This document shows, one piece after another, positions 15,144-22,521 of a stretch of DNA of 64,000 bases. Positions within the stretch are counted from its first letter, which is position 1. Every line of letters starts with the position of its first letter. A program made the position numbers and the translations under genes. Source of the stretch: Clostridiales bacterium (GTDB lineage: Bacteria; Bacillota; Clostridia; Christensenellales; Aristaeellaceae); contig SFIM01000008.1 in NCBI GenBank assembly GCA_004556155.1, forward strand, positions 1 through 64,000, in the 5' to 3' direction. The notes under the pieces are model-generated. The model searched no databases, was not told where the DNA came from, and worked only from the letters and a program-made list of their open reading frames with translations.

Positions 15144-15707
15144 TTAAGCGGCCACAGTCAGCCGCGTAACACCGTATCCTTTATTATGGTAGCAGGCCAG
15201 GTAAACCATGCGGCACTTGCGATACAGCGCAAAGGTGCGCCGCGCCTGCTCCTCGTTTGTATAGGCCTTCCAGCAGCCAACGCAGCAGAAGGCCGCGCCC
15301 TGATGCCGGATAAAGCCGATCACATCCGCCAGCGGGTAATCCAGAAAAATCCCAACCTCGTGGGGAAATTCCTCCCCGCAGTGGATGTGGCGCGCCAGCG
15401 TTGCCAGCGCGTCGGACAGCTTGAGCGAGGCATAGCCCTACCCATGCAGGAAGTCCGCAATGTCTGTGCGTTCCAGCCGCTTATGCAGCATGGCCGGGCG
15501 GTAGACATATACCAGCGCGCCCGCCGGGCAGCACTTGAGCAGCCGCACGCGCACGCCCTTTGGCTGAAGCAGACGGTTGACGCTGCTCAACTCCTGCGCC
15601 AGATCCTGCCCGCCGGTCTTTCGCCAGGAGAACAGGCTGCCGCATTTGTGCCCGGCCAGGGTGGGGGCGCAGTGAGCGATCACGGCTTCCTCAAAACGCT
15701 CGCTCAT
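15144..15707 (-). pseudogene. DUF3793 family protein with in-frame amber stop
   Basis: The reading frame from ATG 15707 is that of DUF3793 (187 residues): APTLAGHKCGSLFS near the N-terminus, then GALVYVYRP. At 15440-15438 a TAG interrupts FLHG*GYASL; beyond it the same frame continues uninterrupted with family-typical sequence (FPHEVGIFLDYPLADVIGF, a Cys pair CCVGCWK, and a closing RLTVAA) to a TAA at 15144. Other members have Gln at this point, so a CAG to TAG change is the simplest explanation. DUF3793 genes often accompany flavodoxin and feo genes in Clostridia (recalled), in line with the operators upstream. Confidence 0.85.
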
Positions 15708-15722
15708 GGAGACTTCCTTTCT

Positions 15723-15740
15723 GGTTAGACATATTTAACC
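15723..15740. promoter_or_regulatory. DtxR-type operator 1 (DUF3793-flavodoxin leader)
   Basis: GGTTAGACATATTTAACC has 6 of 7 symmetric arm positions. It lies between the predicted transcript start and the DUF3793 start codon. Confidence 0.8.
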
Positions 15741-15780
15741 ACGCTTTCAAAAAGAAAAGCCTTTCGGCCTGACCTTTGAT

Positions 15781-15798
15781 GGTTAAAATTCTCTAACC
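15781..15798. promoter_or_regulatory. DtxR-type operator 2 (DUF3793-flavodoxin start site)
   Basis: GGTTAAAATTCTCTAACC lies directly downstream of the minus-strand -10 and covers the expected start site, a classic repressor position. Confidence 0.85.
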
Positions 15799-15804
15799 GC
15801 GATC

Positions 15805-15833
15805 ATCATACCAGACTCTGCGCCCGCTGTCAA
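15805..15833 (-). promoter_or_regulatory. Sigma-A promoter of the DUF3793-flavodoxin operon
   Basis: The minus strand has TTGACA (15833-15828), a 17-nt spacer and TATGAT (15810-15805). It is divergent to the feo promoter about 110 bp away. Confidence 0.88.
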
Positions 15834-15924
15834 GCGGCAAAAGCAAAAAAATTTCGCCCATGAAAAAATTGGCAATAAAATATCCAGAGGCAAAAGATCT
15901 TTGAAAAAAATCTCATTTCGGGGG

Positions 15925-15953
15925 TTGACAATCATAGTTAGAGATGCTAAACT
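15925..15953 (+). promoter_or_regulatory. Sigma-A promoter of the feo operon
   Basis: TTGACA (15925-15930), 17-nt spacer, TAAACT (15948-15953). An operator covers the spacer and -10, another lies at the start site. Confidence 0.85.
15936..15953. promoter_or_regulatory. DtxR-type operator 3 (overlaps feo -10)
   Basis: AGTTAGAGATGCTAAACT, arms 6 of 7 symmetric, overlaps the feo spacer and -10 element, so bound repressor would block polymerase. Confidence 0.75.
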
Positions 15954-15960
15954 ATCGCAC

Positions 15961-15978
15961 GGTTAGAGAAGATTAACC
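15961..15978. promoter_or_regulatory. DtxR-type operator 4 (feo start site)
   Basis: GGTTAGAGAAGATTAACC begins 8 nt after the feo -10, at the expected transcription start. Confidence 0.85.
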
Positions 15979-16005
15979 CTTTGATAGCCATTTTAAAACC
16001 CCGTG

Positions 16006-16023
16006 CATTAGAGATGTCTAATT
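16006..16023. promoter_or_regulatory. DtxR-type operator 5 (feo leader)
   Basis: CATTAGAGATGTCTAATT is symmetric over its inner arms (ATTAGA/TCTAAT) and ends at the ribosome site of the first feoA. Confidence 0.7.
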
Positions 16024-16039
16024 GGAGGGAGTGCTGCCG

Positions 16040-16252
16040 ATGATGCCGTTGGGTATGGCAAACGTAGGTGATGTAAACATCATCAAAAAGATCAATGGCC
16101 GCGATGAGGTGCGACAGCACCTGGCCGAGCTGGGCTTCGTAGTGGGCACGGAAGTCACCGTGGTCAGCGAGCTGGGCGGAAACCTGATCCTGCATGTGAA
16201 GGAAAGCCGCATCGCGCTGGATAAGACCATGGCCATGAGAATCATGGTGTAG
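16040..16252 (+). CDS. feoA: FeoA, ferrous iron transport accessory protein (first copy)
   Basis: The 70-residue product is a single FeoA SH3-like domain: GMANVGDVNIIKKING, LAELGFVVGTEVTVVSELGG and a closing IALDKTMAMRIMV. ATG 16040 has GGAGGG upstream; a TTG at 16022 is not needed. FeoA binds the cytoplasmic part of FeoB and modulates iron transport. It is the first gene of feoA-feoA-feoB under a promoter with three DtxR-type operators. Confidence 0.95.
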   Translation: MMPLGMANVGDVNIIKKINGRDEVRQHLAELGFVVGTEVTVVSELGGNLILHVKESRIALDKTMAMRIMV

Positions 16253-16271
16253 ATAGAAAGGAGAGGGACGA

Positions 16272-16493
16272 ATGAAAACCCTGAAGGACGTCAAGATCGG
16301 TGAATCCGCAGTGATCGAAAAGCTGCACGGCGAGGGCGCGCTCAAGCGCCGCATTATGGATATGGGACTCACCCGCGGCACGCAGGTGTATGTGCGCAAG
16401 GTAGCCCCGCTGGGCGATCCGATGGAACTGACCGTTCGCGGCTATGAGCTGAGCGTGCGCAAGGCGGACGCCGAGCTCATCGAGGTAAAGTAA
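16272..16493 (+). CDS. feoA: FeoA, ferrous iron transport accessory protein (second copy)
   Basis: A 73-residue FeoA domain (GEGALKRRIMDMGLTRGTQV, DPMELTVRGYELSVRK) placed 19 nt after the first copy with an AAGGAGAG site. Two divergent FeoA proteins ahead of FeoB are common in Clostridia; they may form a heteromeric regulator of FeoB. Confidence 0.96.
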   Translation: MKTLKDVKIGESAVIEKLHGEGALKRRIMDMGLTRGTQVYVRKVAPLGDPMELTVRGYELSVRKADAELIEVK

Positions 16494-16572
16494 TCCTTTT
16501 TATTCACCCATCGTTCTCTGAATGGAGAATTAGCGGGGCGTGAGCCCCCGAAACAAAAGGAGGAGCATTTCA

Positions 16573-19077
16573 ATGGCCATTAAAATCGCACTGGCAGGCA
16601 ACCCGAATTGCGGTAAAACCACGCTGTTCAACGCCCTGACCGGCTCCAATCAGTTTGTGGGCAACTGGCCCGGCGTTACCGTAGAAAAGAAGGAAGGCCG
16701 CCTGCGCAAGCACGACGACGTCATCGTCACCGACCTGCCCGGCATTTACTCCCTGTCTCCGTACACGCTGGAAGAAGTCGTTTCCCGTAATTACCTGATC
16801 ACCGAGCGCCCGGATGCGATCCTGAACCTGATCGATGGTACCAACCTGGAGCGCAACCTGTACCTGACCACGCAGCTGACCGAGCTGGGTATCCCTGTGG
16901 TTGTGGCCGTCAACATGATGGACGTTGTCCGCAAGAACGGCGATAAGATCAACTTCAGCGAACTGTCCCGTCAGCTGGGCTGCAAGGTCTGTGAGATTTC
17001 CGCTCTGAAGGGCGAGGGCATCATGGAGGCCGCCGAGACCGCGATTGACGCCGCCCGCAACGGCAAGACCATTCCCATGCACACCTTCTCCGGCCCTGTG
17101 GAGCATGCCATTGCCCACGTCGAGGAAGCCGCTCTGCATAACCTGCCCGAATCCCAGCAGCGCTGGTACGCCATCAAGATCTTTGAGCGCGACAGCAAGG
17201 TGCTGGAGCAGCTGAAGGTGCCCGTCGACACGATGAAGCACATCGAGGCCGACATCAAGGCCGCTGAGGATGAGCTGGGCGACGACGCCGAGAGCATCAT
17301 CACCAACGAGCGCTATGTGTACATCGCCGAGGTGATCAAGGCCTGCTACAAGAAGAAGAGCGCCGGCAAGCTGTCCGTCTCCGATAAGATCGACCGCGTG
17401 GTCACCAACCGTTGGCTGGGCTTGCCCATCTTCGCGGTCGTCATGTTCCTGGTATACTACATCTCTATGGTAACGGTCGGCTCCATGGCCACCGACTGGG
17501 CCAACGACGGTGTGTTCGGCGATGGCTGGCACCTGTTCGGCATCGGCAGCAAGGATTATGAGGCCGTTGCGGAGAATTACACCAACGCCACCGAGGCCGT
17601 AGGCGCCTTCGTGGAGGATGTTGATCTGGACACCGAGTCTGAGGACTTCGACGCTGCCGCCGTGCTGGAGCAGCTCAAGGCCTATACGCCCGAAGCCGAA
17701 ACCGCGACCACCCTGGTCGAGGATGAGGAGACCCTGGCGCAGACCGAGATGACCGTTTACTATTCCGCCATCCCTGAGGGGGCGGATAAGAAAACCACCA
17801 TCCCCATGACCTATCAGGACGCTGTGGCGTACCTGGAGAAGAACGGCTTTGAAGCGCCCGATCCGGCCGATTACGGCGTGTGGGTGCGCGGCGTCCCCGT
17901 GCTGATCGAAAGCGGCCTGGATCAGATCGGCTGCGCCGATTGGCTCAAGGGCCTGATCCTGGACGGTATCGTAGCGGGCGTTGGCGCGGTACTGGGCTTC
18001 GTGCCTCAGATGCTGGTGCTGTTCCTGCTGCTGGCCTTCCTGGAAGCCTGCGGTTATATGGCTCGTATCGCCTTCGTTCTGGACCGTGTATTCCGCAAGT
18101 TCGGCCTGAGCGGCAAGAGCTTCATCCCCATGCTGATCGGCTCTGGCTGCGGCGTGCCCGGCATCATGGCCTCCCGCACCATTGAAAATGAGCGCGATCG
18201 CCGCATGACGATCATGACCACCACTTTCATCCCCTGCGGCGCGAAGATGCCCTTCATCGCCATGGTTGCCGGCGCGCTGTTTGGCGGCTCTGCCTGGGTA
18301 TCCACCTCCGCTTACTTCATCGGCGTTGCTGCCATCATCATCAGCGGCATCATGCTCAAGAAGTCCAAGATGTTCGCTGGCGATCCTGCTCCCTTCGTCA
18401 TGGAGCTGCCTGCTTATCACTGGCCGACGCTGGGCAACGTGCTGCGCAGCATGTGGGAGCGTGGCTGGAGCTTCATCAAGAAGGCCGGCACGATCATCCT
18501 GCTCTCCACGATCTTCGTATGGTTCACCACTTACTTTGGCTGGGTGGACGGCGCCTTCCAGATGCTCAGCGAGGAACAAATTAACTCCTCCATCCTGGCT
18601 CGCATCGGTAACCTGATTGCCTGGATCTTCGCGCCGCTGGGCTGGGGCAACTGGCAGGCCGCCGTGGCCTCCATCACCGGCCTGATTGCCAAGGAGAACA
18701 TCGTGGGCACCATGGGTATCCTGTACCGCGCCGGCGAGGGCACGGTGTATTCTCACCTGGCCGCCGCGTTTACCGGTATCGCCGGCTACTCCTTCCTGGT
18801 CTTCAACCTGCTGTGCGCGCCCTGCTTCGCCGCCATCGGCGCGATGAAGCGCGAGATGAACAGCCCCAGGTGGACATGGTTTGCCGTCGGGTATCAGTGC
18901 GGCTTCGCCTACGTCATTTCGCTGATCGTGTATCAGCTGGGCATGCTGTTCCAGGGTCAGGCCAACGTGCCGGGCGCGATTGCCGCCTTCATCCTGCTGG
19001 CTGCGCTGATCTACCTGCTGGTTCGTAAGAACCCCTATGAAAAGAGCGTTCAGGGAACGCAGAAAGCGAGTGTGTAA
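16573..19077 (+). CDS. feoB: FeoB, ferrous iron transporter
   Basis: The 834-residue product starts at ATG 16573 after AAAAGGAGG. The N-terminal G domain shows G1 GNPNCGKTTLFN (9-20), G3 DLPGIYSLSP (about 54-63), G4 VNMMD (about 116) and G5 SALKGEG (about 146), followed by a helical GDI domain. The membrane part has the Gate motifs GYMARIAFVLDR and CGVPGIMASRTIENERDRR, then the second gate around PCGAKMPFIAM. An acidic insertion of about 120 residues (nt 17518-17880) sits between the first membrane span and the next conserved block and is predicted outside the cell. The gene takes up Fe(II) using GTP and overlaps the Cys-rich protein gene by 1 nt. Confidence 0.97.
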   Translation: MAIKIALAGNPNCGKTTLFNALTGSNQFVGNWPGVTVEKKEGRLRKHDDVIVTDLPGIYSLSPYTLEEVVSRNYLITERPDAILNLIDGTNLERNLYLTTQLTELGIPVVVAVNMMDVVRKNGDKINFSELSRQLGCKVCEISALKGEGIMEAAETAIDAARNGKTIPMHTFSGPVEHAIAHVEEAALHNLPESQQRWYAIKIFERDSKVLEQLKVPVDTMKHIEADIKAAEDELGDDAESIITNERYVYIAEVIKACYKKKSAGKLSVSDKIDRVVTNRWLGLPIFAVVMFLVYYISMVTVGSMATDWANDGVFGDGWHLFGIGSKDYEAVAENYTNATEAVGAFVEDVDLDTESEDFDAAAVLEQLKAYTPEAETATTLVEDEETLAQTEMTVYYSAIPEGADKKTTIPMTYQDAVAYLEKNGFEAPDPADYGVWVRGVPVLIESGLDQIGCADWLKGLILDGIVAGVGAVLGFVPQMLVLFLLLAFLEACGYMARIAFVLDRVFRKFGLSGKSFIPMLIGSGCGVPGIMASRTIENERDRRMTIMTTTFIPCGAKMPFIAMVAGALFGGSAWVSTSAYFIGVAAIIISGIMLKKSKMFAGDPAPFVMELPAYHWPTLGNVLRSMWERGWSFIKKAGTIILLSTIFVWFTTYFGWVDGAFQMLSEEQINSSILARIGNLIAWIFAPLGWGNWQAAVASITGLIAKENIVGTMGILYRAGEGTVYSHLAAAFTGIAGYSFLVFNLLCAPCFAAIGAMKREMNSPRWTWFAVGYQCGFAYVISLIVYQLGMLFQGQANVPGAIAAFILLAALIYLLVRKNPYEKSVQGTQKASV

Positions 19078-19217
19078 TGATGGCTACTGCAATTGTCGGC
19101 GGCGTGCTGCTGCTGGTGGTTGGCACTGTGGTATACAGCATGATCCGTGACAGGAAAAAGGGCAAATCGGCCTGCTCCTGCGGCGGCGATTGCTCGCACT
19201 GCAAGGGCTGCCACTGA
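19077..19217 (+). CDS. FeoB-associated Cys-rich membrane protein
   Basis: Too short for many ORF callers: 46 residues from ATG 19077 (or ATG 19080), overlapping the feoB stop. One membrane helix (TAIVGGVLLLVVGTVVYSM) is followed by a basic stretch and a five-Cys tail CSCGGDCSHCKGC. This is the typical small partner encoded right after feoB in Firmicutes; its role (metal handoff or FeoB stabilisation) is not proven. Confidence 0.93.
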   Translation: MMATAIVGGVLLLVVGTVVYSMIRDRKKGKSACSCGGDCSHCKGCH

Positions 19218-19234
19218 TCGCGCCCAGCCCATAC

Positions 19235-19270
19235 GGGGGGATGCAGGTACGCCCTGCATCCCCCATTTTC
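19235..19270 (+). terminator. Terminator or attenuator after the feo genes
   Basis: A stem GGGGATGCAGG/CCTGCATCCCC with a short loop is followed by ATTTTC. The T-run is weak, so some transcripts could read into the regulator gene 20 nt on. Confidence 0.7.
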
Positions 19271-19292
19271 TAAATAAGGAGGATTGCGGCCC

Positions 19293-19637
19293 ATGTCGAT
19301 CTCCCTGATCCGCTGCCTGCTGGCGGTGCTGGCCCTGTCGGAAAGCTTTGATGTAGTCGCCTCCAAGGATGTGGCGCAGCTGCTGGGGGTTAAGCGGCCC
19401 ACCATTCATCGATCACTTGAAATGCTTCAGCAAAAGGGCTTGATTCATAAGGAGCCCTACGGCGATATTCACCTGACCGACGCGGGCCGTGAACAGGCGC
19501 AGCGCATGGAGCGGCAGCGCGACGACCTGTCGCTGCTGTTTGCCCGGCGCTATGGCCTGCCAGCCGAGGAAAGCGTGCGCGCAGCCTTTGCGCTGATGAG
19601 CGCGCTGAGCGCGGATAGCCTGGCGCGGCTGCAATAA
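19293..19637 (+). CDS. Short DtxR/MntR-type transcriptional regulator
   Basis: The 114-residue product is a winged helix (SKDVAQLLGVKRPTIHRSLE at about 24-43, wing KEPYGDIHLT) plus a truncated helical dimerisation region. It lacks the SH3 domain and, by eye alignment to MntR, the His/Glu ligands of the canonical second metal site. ATG 19293 is chosen because the TTG at 19284 is only 1 nt from GGAGG. Location next to feo and the palindromes of DtxR type make it the best candidate for the repressor of this locus. Confidence 0.85.
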   Translation: MSISLIRCLLAVLALSESFDVVASKDVAQLLGVKRPTIHRSLEMLQQKGLIHKEPYGDIHLTDAGREQAQRMERQRDDLSLLFARRYGLPAEESVRAAFALMSALSADSLARLQ

Positions 19638-19704
19638 AATAGCGCGCCGGACAGATTTTTTATCATTTTTAGCCTATTCTAACCAGCCGTGTATCGAAAT
19701 AACA

Positions 19705-19733
19705 TTGAAAAAACGCACGCCTTCGTATATAAT
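19705..19733 (+). promoter_or_regulatory. Sigma-A promoter of the DUF951-lepB unit
   Basis: TTGAAA (19705-19710), 17-nt spacer, TATAAT (19728-19733). Confidence 0.85.
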
Positions 19734-19764
19734 AGATGCATCAACATCCAAGGGAGGCGTAAGC

Positions 19765-19977
19765 GTGACAGAGGAGATCCGGCTGGGCGATATCATCCAG
19801 ACCCGCAAAAAGCACCCCTGCGGGCAGGATGAGTGGACGGTCATCCGCACCGGGGCGGATATCAAGATCCGCTGCCATGGCTGCGGCCGCATCGTGATGC
19901 TGGATCGCGCGGATTTTCTGCGCCGCCGCAAACGGCTGATCACGCAGGGGCCGGCTCCCTGTGAGCAAAAGGAGTAA
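19765..19977 (+). CDS. DUF951 family protein
   Basis: The start is GTG 19765, seven nt after GGGAGG; the earlier in-frame ATG at 19705 lies inside the -35 element and cannot be used from this promoter. The 70-residue product has the family core EIRLGDIIQTRKKHPCG, then WTVIRTGADIKIRCHGCGRI, with Cys residues that may bind zinc, and a basic C-terminal helix. The family is conserved in Firmicutes with no established role. Confidence 0.92.
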   Translation: MTEEIRLGDIIQTRKKHPCGQDEWTVIRTGADIKIRCHGCGRIVMLDRADFLRRRKRLITQGPAPCEQKE

Positions 19978-19983
19978 GCAACC

Positions 19984-20655
19984 ATGAGCACCGAACCTGA
20001 AAAGAAGCTGCCTGAAAAGGCGGAAACCGCCCCCGAGGTTCCCAAGGCCAAGGGCAAGAAAAACAAAAAAGAAAAGGAAAAGAAAACCCCCAAGCAGGAA
20101 ATTATGAGCTGGATTTTAACGTTGCTGGCCGCCGTGGTTATCGCCCTGCTGATCCGCGCGCTGCTGTTTGAGCCCATCCGCGTGGATGGCGAAAGCATGC
20201 GCGATACCCTGCAGGACAATGAAATCGTGCTGGTGACAAAGCCTGATTATCTGGCGGGCAATTTCAACCGCGGCGACGTGATCATCTGCCGTTACCCCAA
20301 CCGCAACAGCAAAACCAGCCTGCAGCTGGGCGGCACGCTGGAGGTCAGCTTCGTCAATCACACCCTGTTTGTCAAGCGCCTGATCGCCCTGCCTGGGGAT
20401 CTTCTGCAAATCGTCGAGGGCGCGGTGTATGTCAATGGCGAATTGGTAGACGAGTCGAACATCAACATGCATTCTCAGTCCCGCACCAACCTGGGCCCCT
20501 ATCGTTTGGGCGAGGACGAGTATTTCGTCATGGGCGATAACCGCGGCAACAGCAACGATTCCCGCGCGGTCGGCCCCATTTCCCGCGATATGATCGTGGG
20601 TCACGTTCGCTGCGTGCTTTGGCCGCTGAATAAGCTTGGCACCAAGGTGGAATAA
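19984..20655 (+). CDS. lepB: Signal peptidase I
   Basis: The 223-residue protein starts with a long charged cytoplasmic tail (Lys/Glu/Pro-rich, residues 1-40), then one membrane span (about 41-60). The catalytic Ser lies in RVDGESMRDTL (about 71) and the general-base Lys in LFVKRLIALPGD (about 128); box E is MGDNRGNSNDSR (about 185-196). It removes signal peptides from exported proteins on the outer face of the membrane. It follows DUF951 by 6 nt and has its own terminator. Confidence 0.96.
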   Translation: MSTEPEKKLPEKAETAPEVPKAKGKKNKKEKEKKTPKQEIMSWILTLLAAVVIALLIRALLFEPIRVDGESMRDTLQDNEIVLVTKPDYLAGNFNRGDVIICRYPNRNSKTSLQLGGTLEVSFVNHTLFVKRLIALPGDLLQIVEGAVYVNGELVDESNINMHSQSRTNLGPYRLGEDEYFVMGDNRGNSNDSRAVGPISRDMIVGHVRCVLWPLNKLGTKVE

Positions 20656-20670
20656 AACAATCGCCAACAT

Positions 20671-20702
20671 GCGAAGCGGCAGCTTTTGCCGTTTCGCTTT
20701 TT
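20671..20702 (+). terminator. Terminator after lepB
   Basis: The stem GCGAAGCGGC/GCCGTTTCGC is followed by TTTTT. Confidence 0.85.
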
Positions 20703-20724
20703 GATCTATAAGGGGAGGAATTTT

Positions 20725-21324
20725 ATGGCCTTTCAAACCCTGTCGCCCCGCACGCTGCTAAGCCCTGTGCCGGCGGTGATGGTATCCTGCGCCATGCCTG
20801 GCAAGCGCCCCAATGTGATCACCGTCGCCTGGGCGGGCACTGTGTGCAGCGATCCGCCGATGCTGTCCATTTCCGTGCGCAAGGAGCGCTTTTCGCACCA
20901 TATCCTGCTGGAAAGCGGTGAGTTTGTGGTCAATCTGGTGGGGCGAGAGCAGCTGCAGGCCGCCGATTACTGCGGCGTGCGCTCAGGGCGCGATGTGGAT
21001 AAGTTTGCCGATTGCGGGCTGACGGCCGTGCCTGCACAGGGGATGGACTGCGCGCCCGCCATTGCGCAGTGCCCGCTGTATTTGGCCTGCAAAACGCAGC
21101 AGGTGATCGAGCTGGGCTCGCACGATCTGTTCATCGCGAGGATTGTGGGCATGGGCGTGCGCGAGGAGCTGCTGGATGAAAAGGGCAAGATCGATCTGCG
21201 CCGCGCCGGGCTTACCGCCTACAGTCATGGCGTATACTATGCACTGGGCGATGCGATGGGCTTCTTTGGCTATTCTGTGGCTGCGCCCGAGGTGCGCAAG
21301 CGCCGCATGCGCGAGCTGAAATAA
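20725..21324 (+). CDS. Flavin reductase family protein (FMN-binding split barrel)
   Basis: The 199-residue product begins at ATG 20725 after GGGGAGGA. It is a flavoredoxin/flavin-reductase-like domain: MVSCAMPGKRPNVITVAW, SVRKERFSHHILLESGEFVV and the later GSHDLFIARIVG are typical of FMN-binding split-barrel proteins of anaerobes. Such proteins bind FMN and pass electrons, often with NAD(P)H. It is followed by deoB 23 nt later without a clear terminator, so it may be part of the same transcript. Confidence 0.9.
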   Translation: MAFQTLSPRTLLSPVPAVMVSCAMPGKRPNVITVAWAGTVCSDPPMLSISVRKERFSHHILLESGEFVVNLVGREQLQAADYCGVRSGRDVDKFADCGLTAVPAQGMDCAPAIAQCPLYLACKTQQVIELGSHDLFIARIVGMGVREELLDEKGKIDLRRAGLTAYSHGVYYALGDAMGFFGYSVAAPEVRKRRMRELK

Positions 21325-21347
21325 GATTGATACCGGAGGATGAGAAT

Positions 21348-22520
21348 ATGCTGAACCGTGCGATTCTGATTGTACTGGACTCCGTGGGCGTGGGCAACGC
21401 GCCGGACGCGGCCGCCTATGGCGATGAAGGCGCAAACACCGTGGGGCATATCGCCCAGCGGACGACGCTTAATCTGCCCCATATGAACCGGCTGGGCTTT
21501 GCCCATATCCCCGGCACCAACCTGACGCGCGATCCTGCCGCGGCAGGCGCCTACGGCTGCATGACCGAGGCTTCCAGCGGCAAGGATACCACCACCGGCC
21601 ATTGGGAAATCGCGGGTCTCAAGCTTGAAAAGCCTTTTCCCACTTATCCGCATGGCTTCCCTGCGGAGGTGATGGACGCTTTCTCCGCCGCCATCGGCCG
21701 CGGCTGGCTGGGCAATAAGCCTGCCAGCGGCACGGCCATACTGGATGAGCTGGGCGAGGAGCATATGCGCACCGGCAAGGTGATTGTGTATACCTCGGGC
21801 GACAGCGTGTTCCAGATTGCCGCGCATGAGGATATCGTGCCGGTAGAGGAGCTGTACGATATGTGCCGCAAGGCGCGCGCTATCCTGCAAGGCCCGCACG
21901 CCGTGGGACGCGTGATTGCCCGTCCTTTCACGGGCACGGGCGCGGGGCACTTTACCCGCACGCCCAGACGGCATGATTTCTCGCTGGAGCCTACGGGCGT
22001 GACCATGCTGGATCAGCTCAAGGCCGCCGGGCTGGATACCCTGGCCGTGGGCAAGATCGAGGATATCTTCTGCATGCGCGGCATCACGCAAAGCGTGCAT
22101 TCCGCCGGCAATCCTGCCTGCCTGCAATCACTGATGGACGATCTGGCGGGCGATTTCACGGGCCTGTGCTTTGTGAATTTGGTGGACTTTGACATGACCT
22201 ACGGCCATCGCCGCGATGTGGCGGGCTATGCCCAGGCGCTGCGCGATTTTGACGCCTTCCTGCCCAATATCCTGGGCGCGATGGGCGATCACGACCTGCT
22301 GCTGATTACGGCCGATCACGGCTGCGATCCCACCTGGACGGGCACCGATCATACCCGCGAACGCGTGCCGCTGCTGTGCTGGCATCGCGGCATGCGCCAG
22401 GCCATCGATCTGGGCGTGCGCAATACCTATGCCGATATGGCGGCCACCATCTGCGAGGGCTTCGGCCTGCCCGATCGTTTTGGCGCTACTTCCTTCTATC
22501 AAGAATTGGAGATGAAATAA
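21348..22520 (+). CDS. deoB: Phosphopentomutase
   Basis: The 390-residue protein has the alkaline-phosphatase superfamily metal sites: VLDSVGVGNAPDA at 8-20, the phosphorylated residue region SSGKDTTTGHWE at about 84-95, GKIEDIF, VNLVDFDMTYGHR and ITADHGCDPTWTGTDHTRE near the C-terminus. It interconverts ribose or deoxyribose 1- and 5-phosphate. The start has GGAGG upstream. It is followed 1 nt later by purine nucleoside phosphorylase, so together they route nucleosides into central carbon metabolism. Confidence 0.98.
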   Translation: MLNRAILIVLDSVGVGNAPDAAAYGDEGANTVGHIAQRTTLNLPHMNRLGFAHIPGTNLTRDPAAAGAYGCMTEASSGKDTTTGHWEIAGLKLEKPFPTYPHGFPAEVMDAFSAAIGRGWLGNKPASGTAILDELGEEHMRTGKVIVYTSGDSVFQIAAHEDIVPVEELYDMCRKARAILQGPHAVGRVIARPFTGTGAGHFTRTPRRHDFSLEPTGVTMLDQLKAAGLDTLAVGKIEDIFCMRGITQSVHSAGNPACLQSLMDDLAGDFTGLCFVNLVDFDMTYGHRRDVAGYAQALRDFDAFLPNILGAMGDHDLLLITADHGCDPTWTGTDHTRERVPLLCWHRGMRQAIDLGVRNTYADMAATICEGFGLPDRFGATSFYQELEMK

Positions 22521-22521
22521 T

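Noticed and set aside
15438..15440. TAG read as sense codon genome-wide (recoded amber)
   Set aside because: Other genes in the window end with TAG at their natural C-termini, for example the first feoA and the VanZ gene at 23340-23765.
16570..18756. Long open frame antisense to feoB
   Set aside because: Same reason: a shadow with biased composition over a conserved gene.
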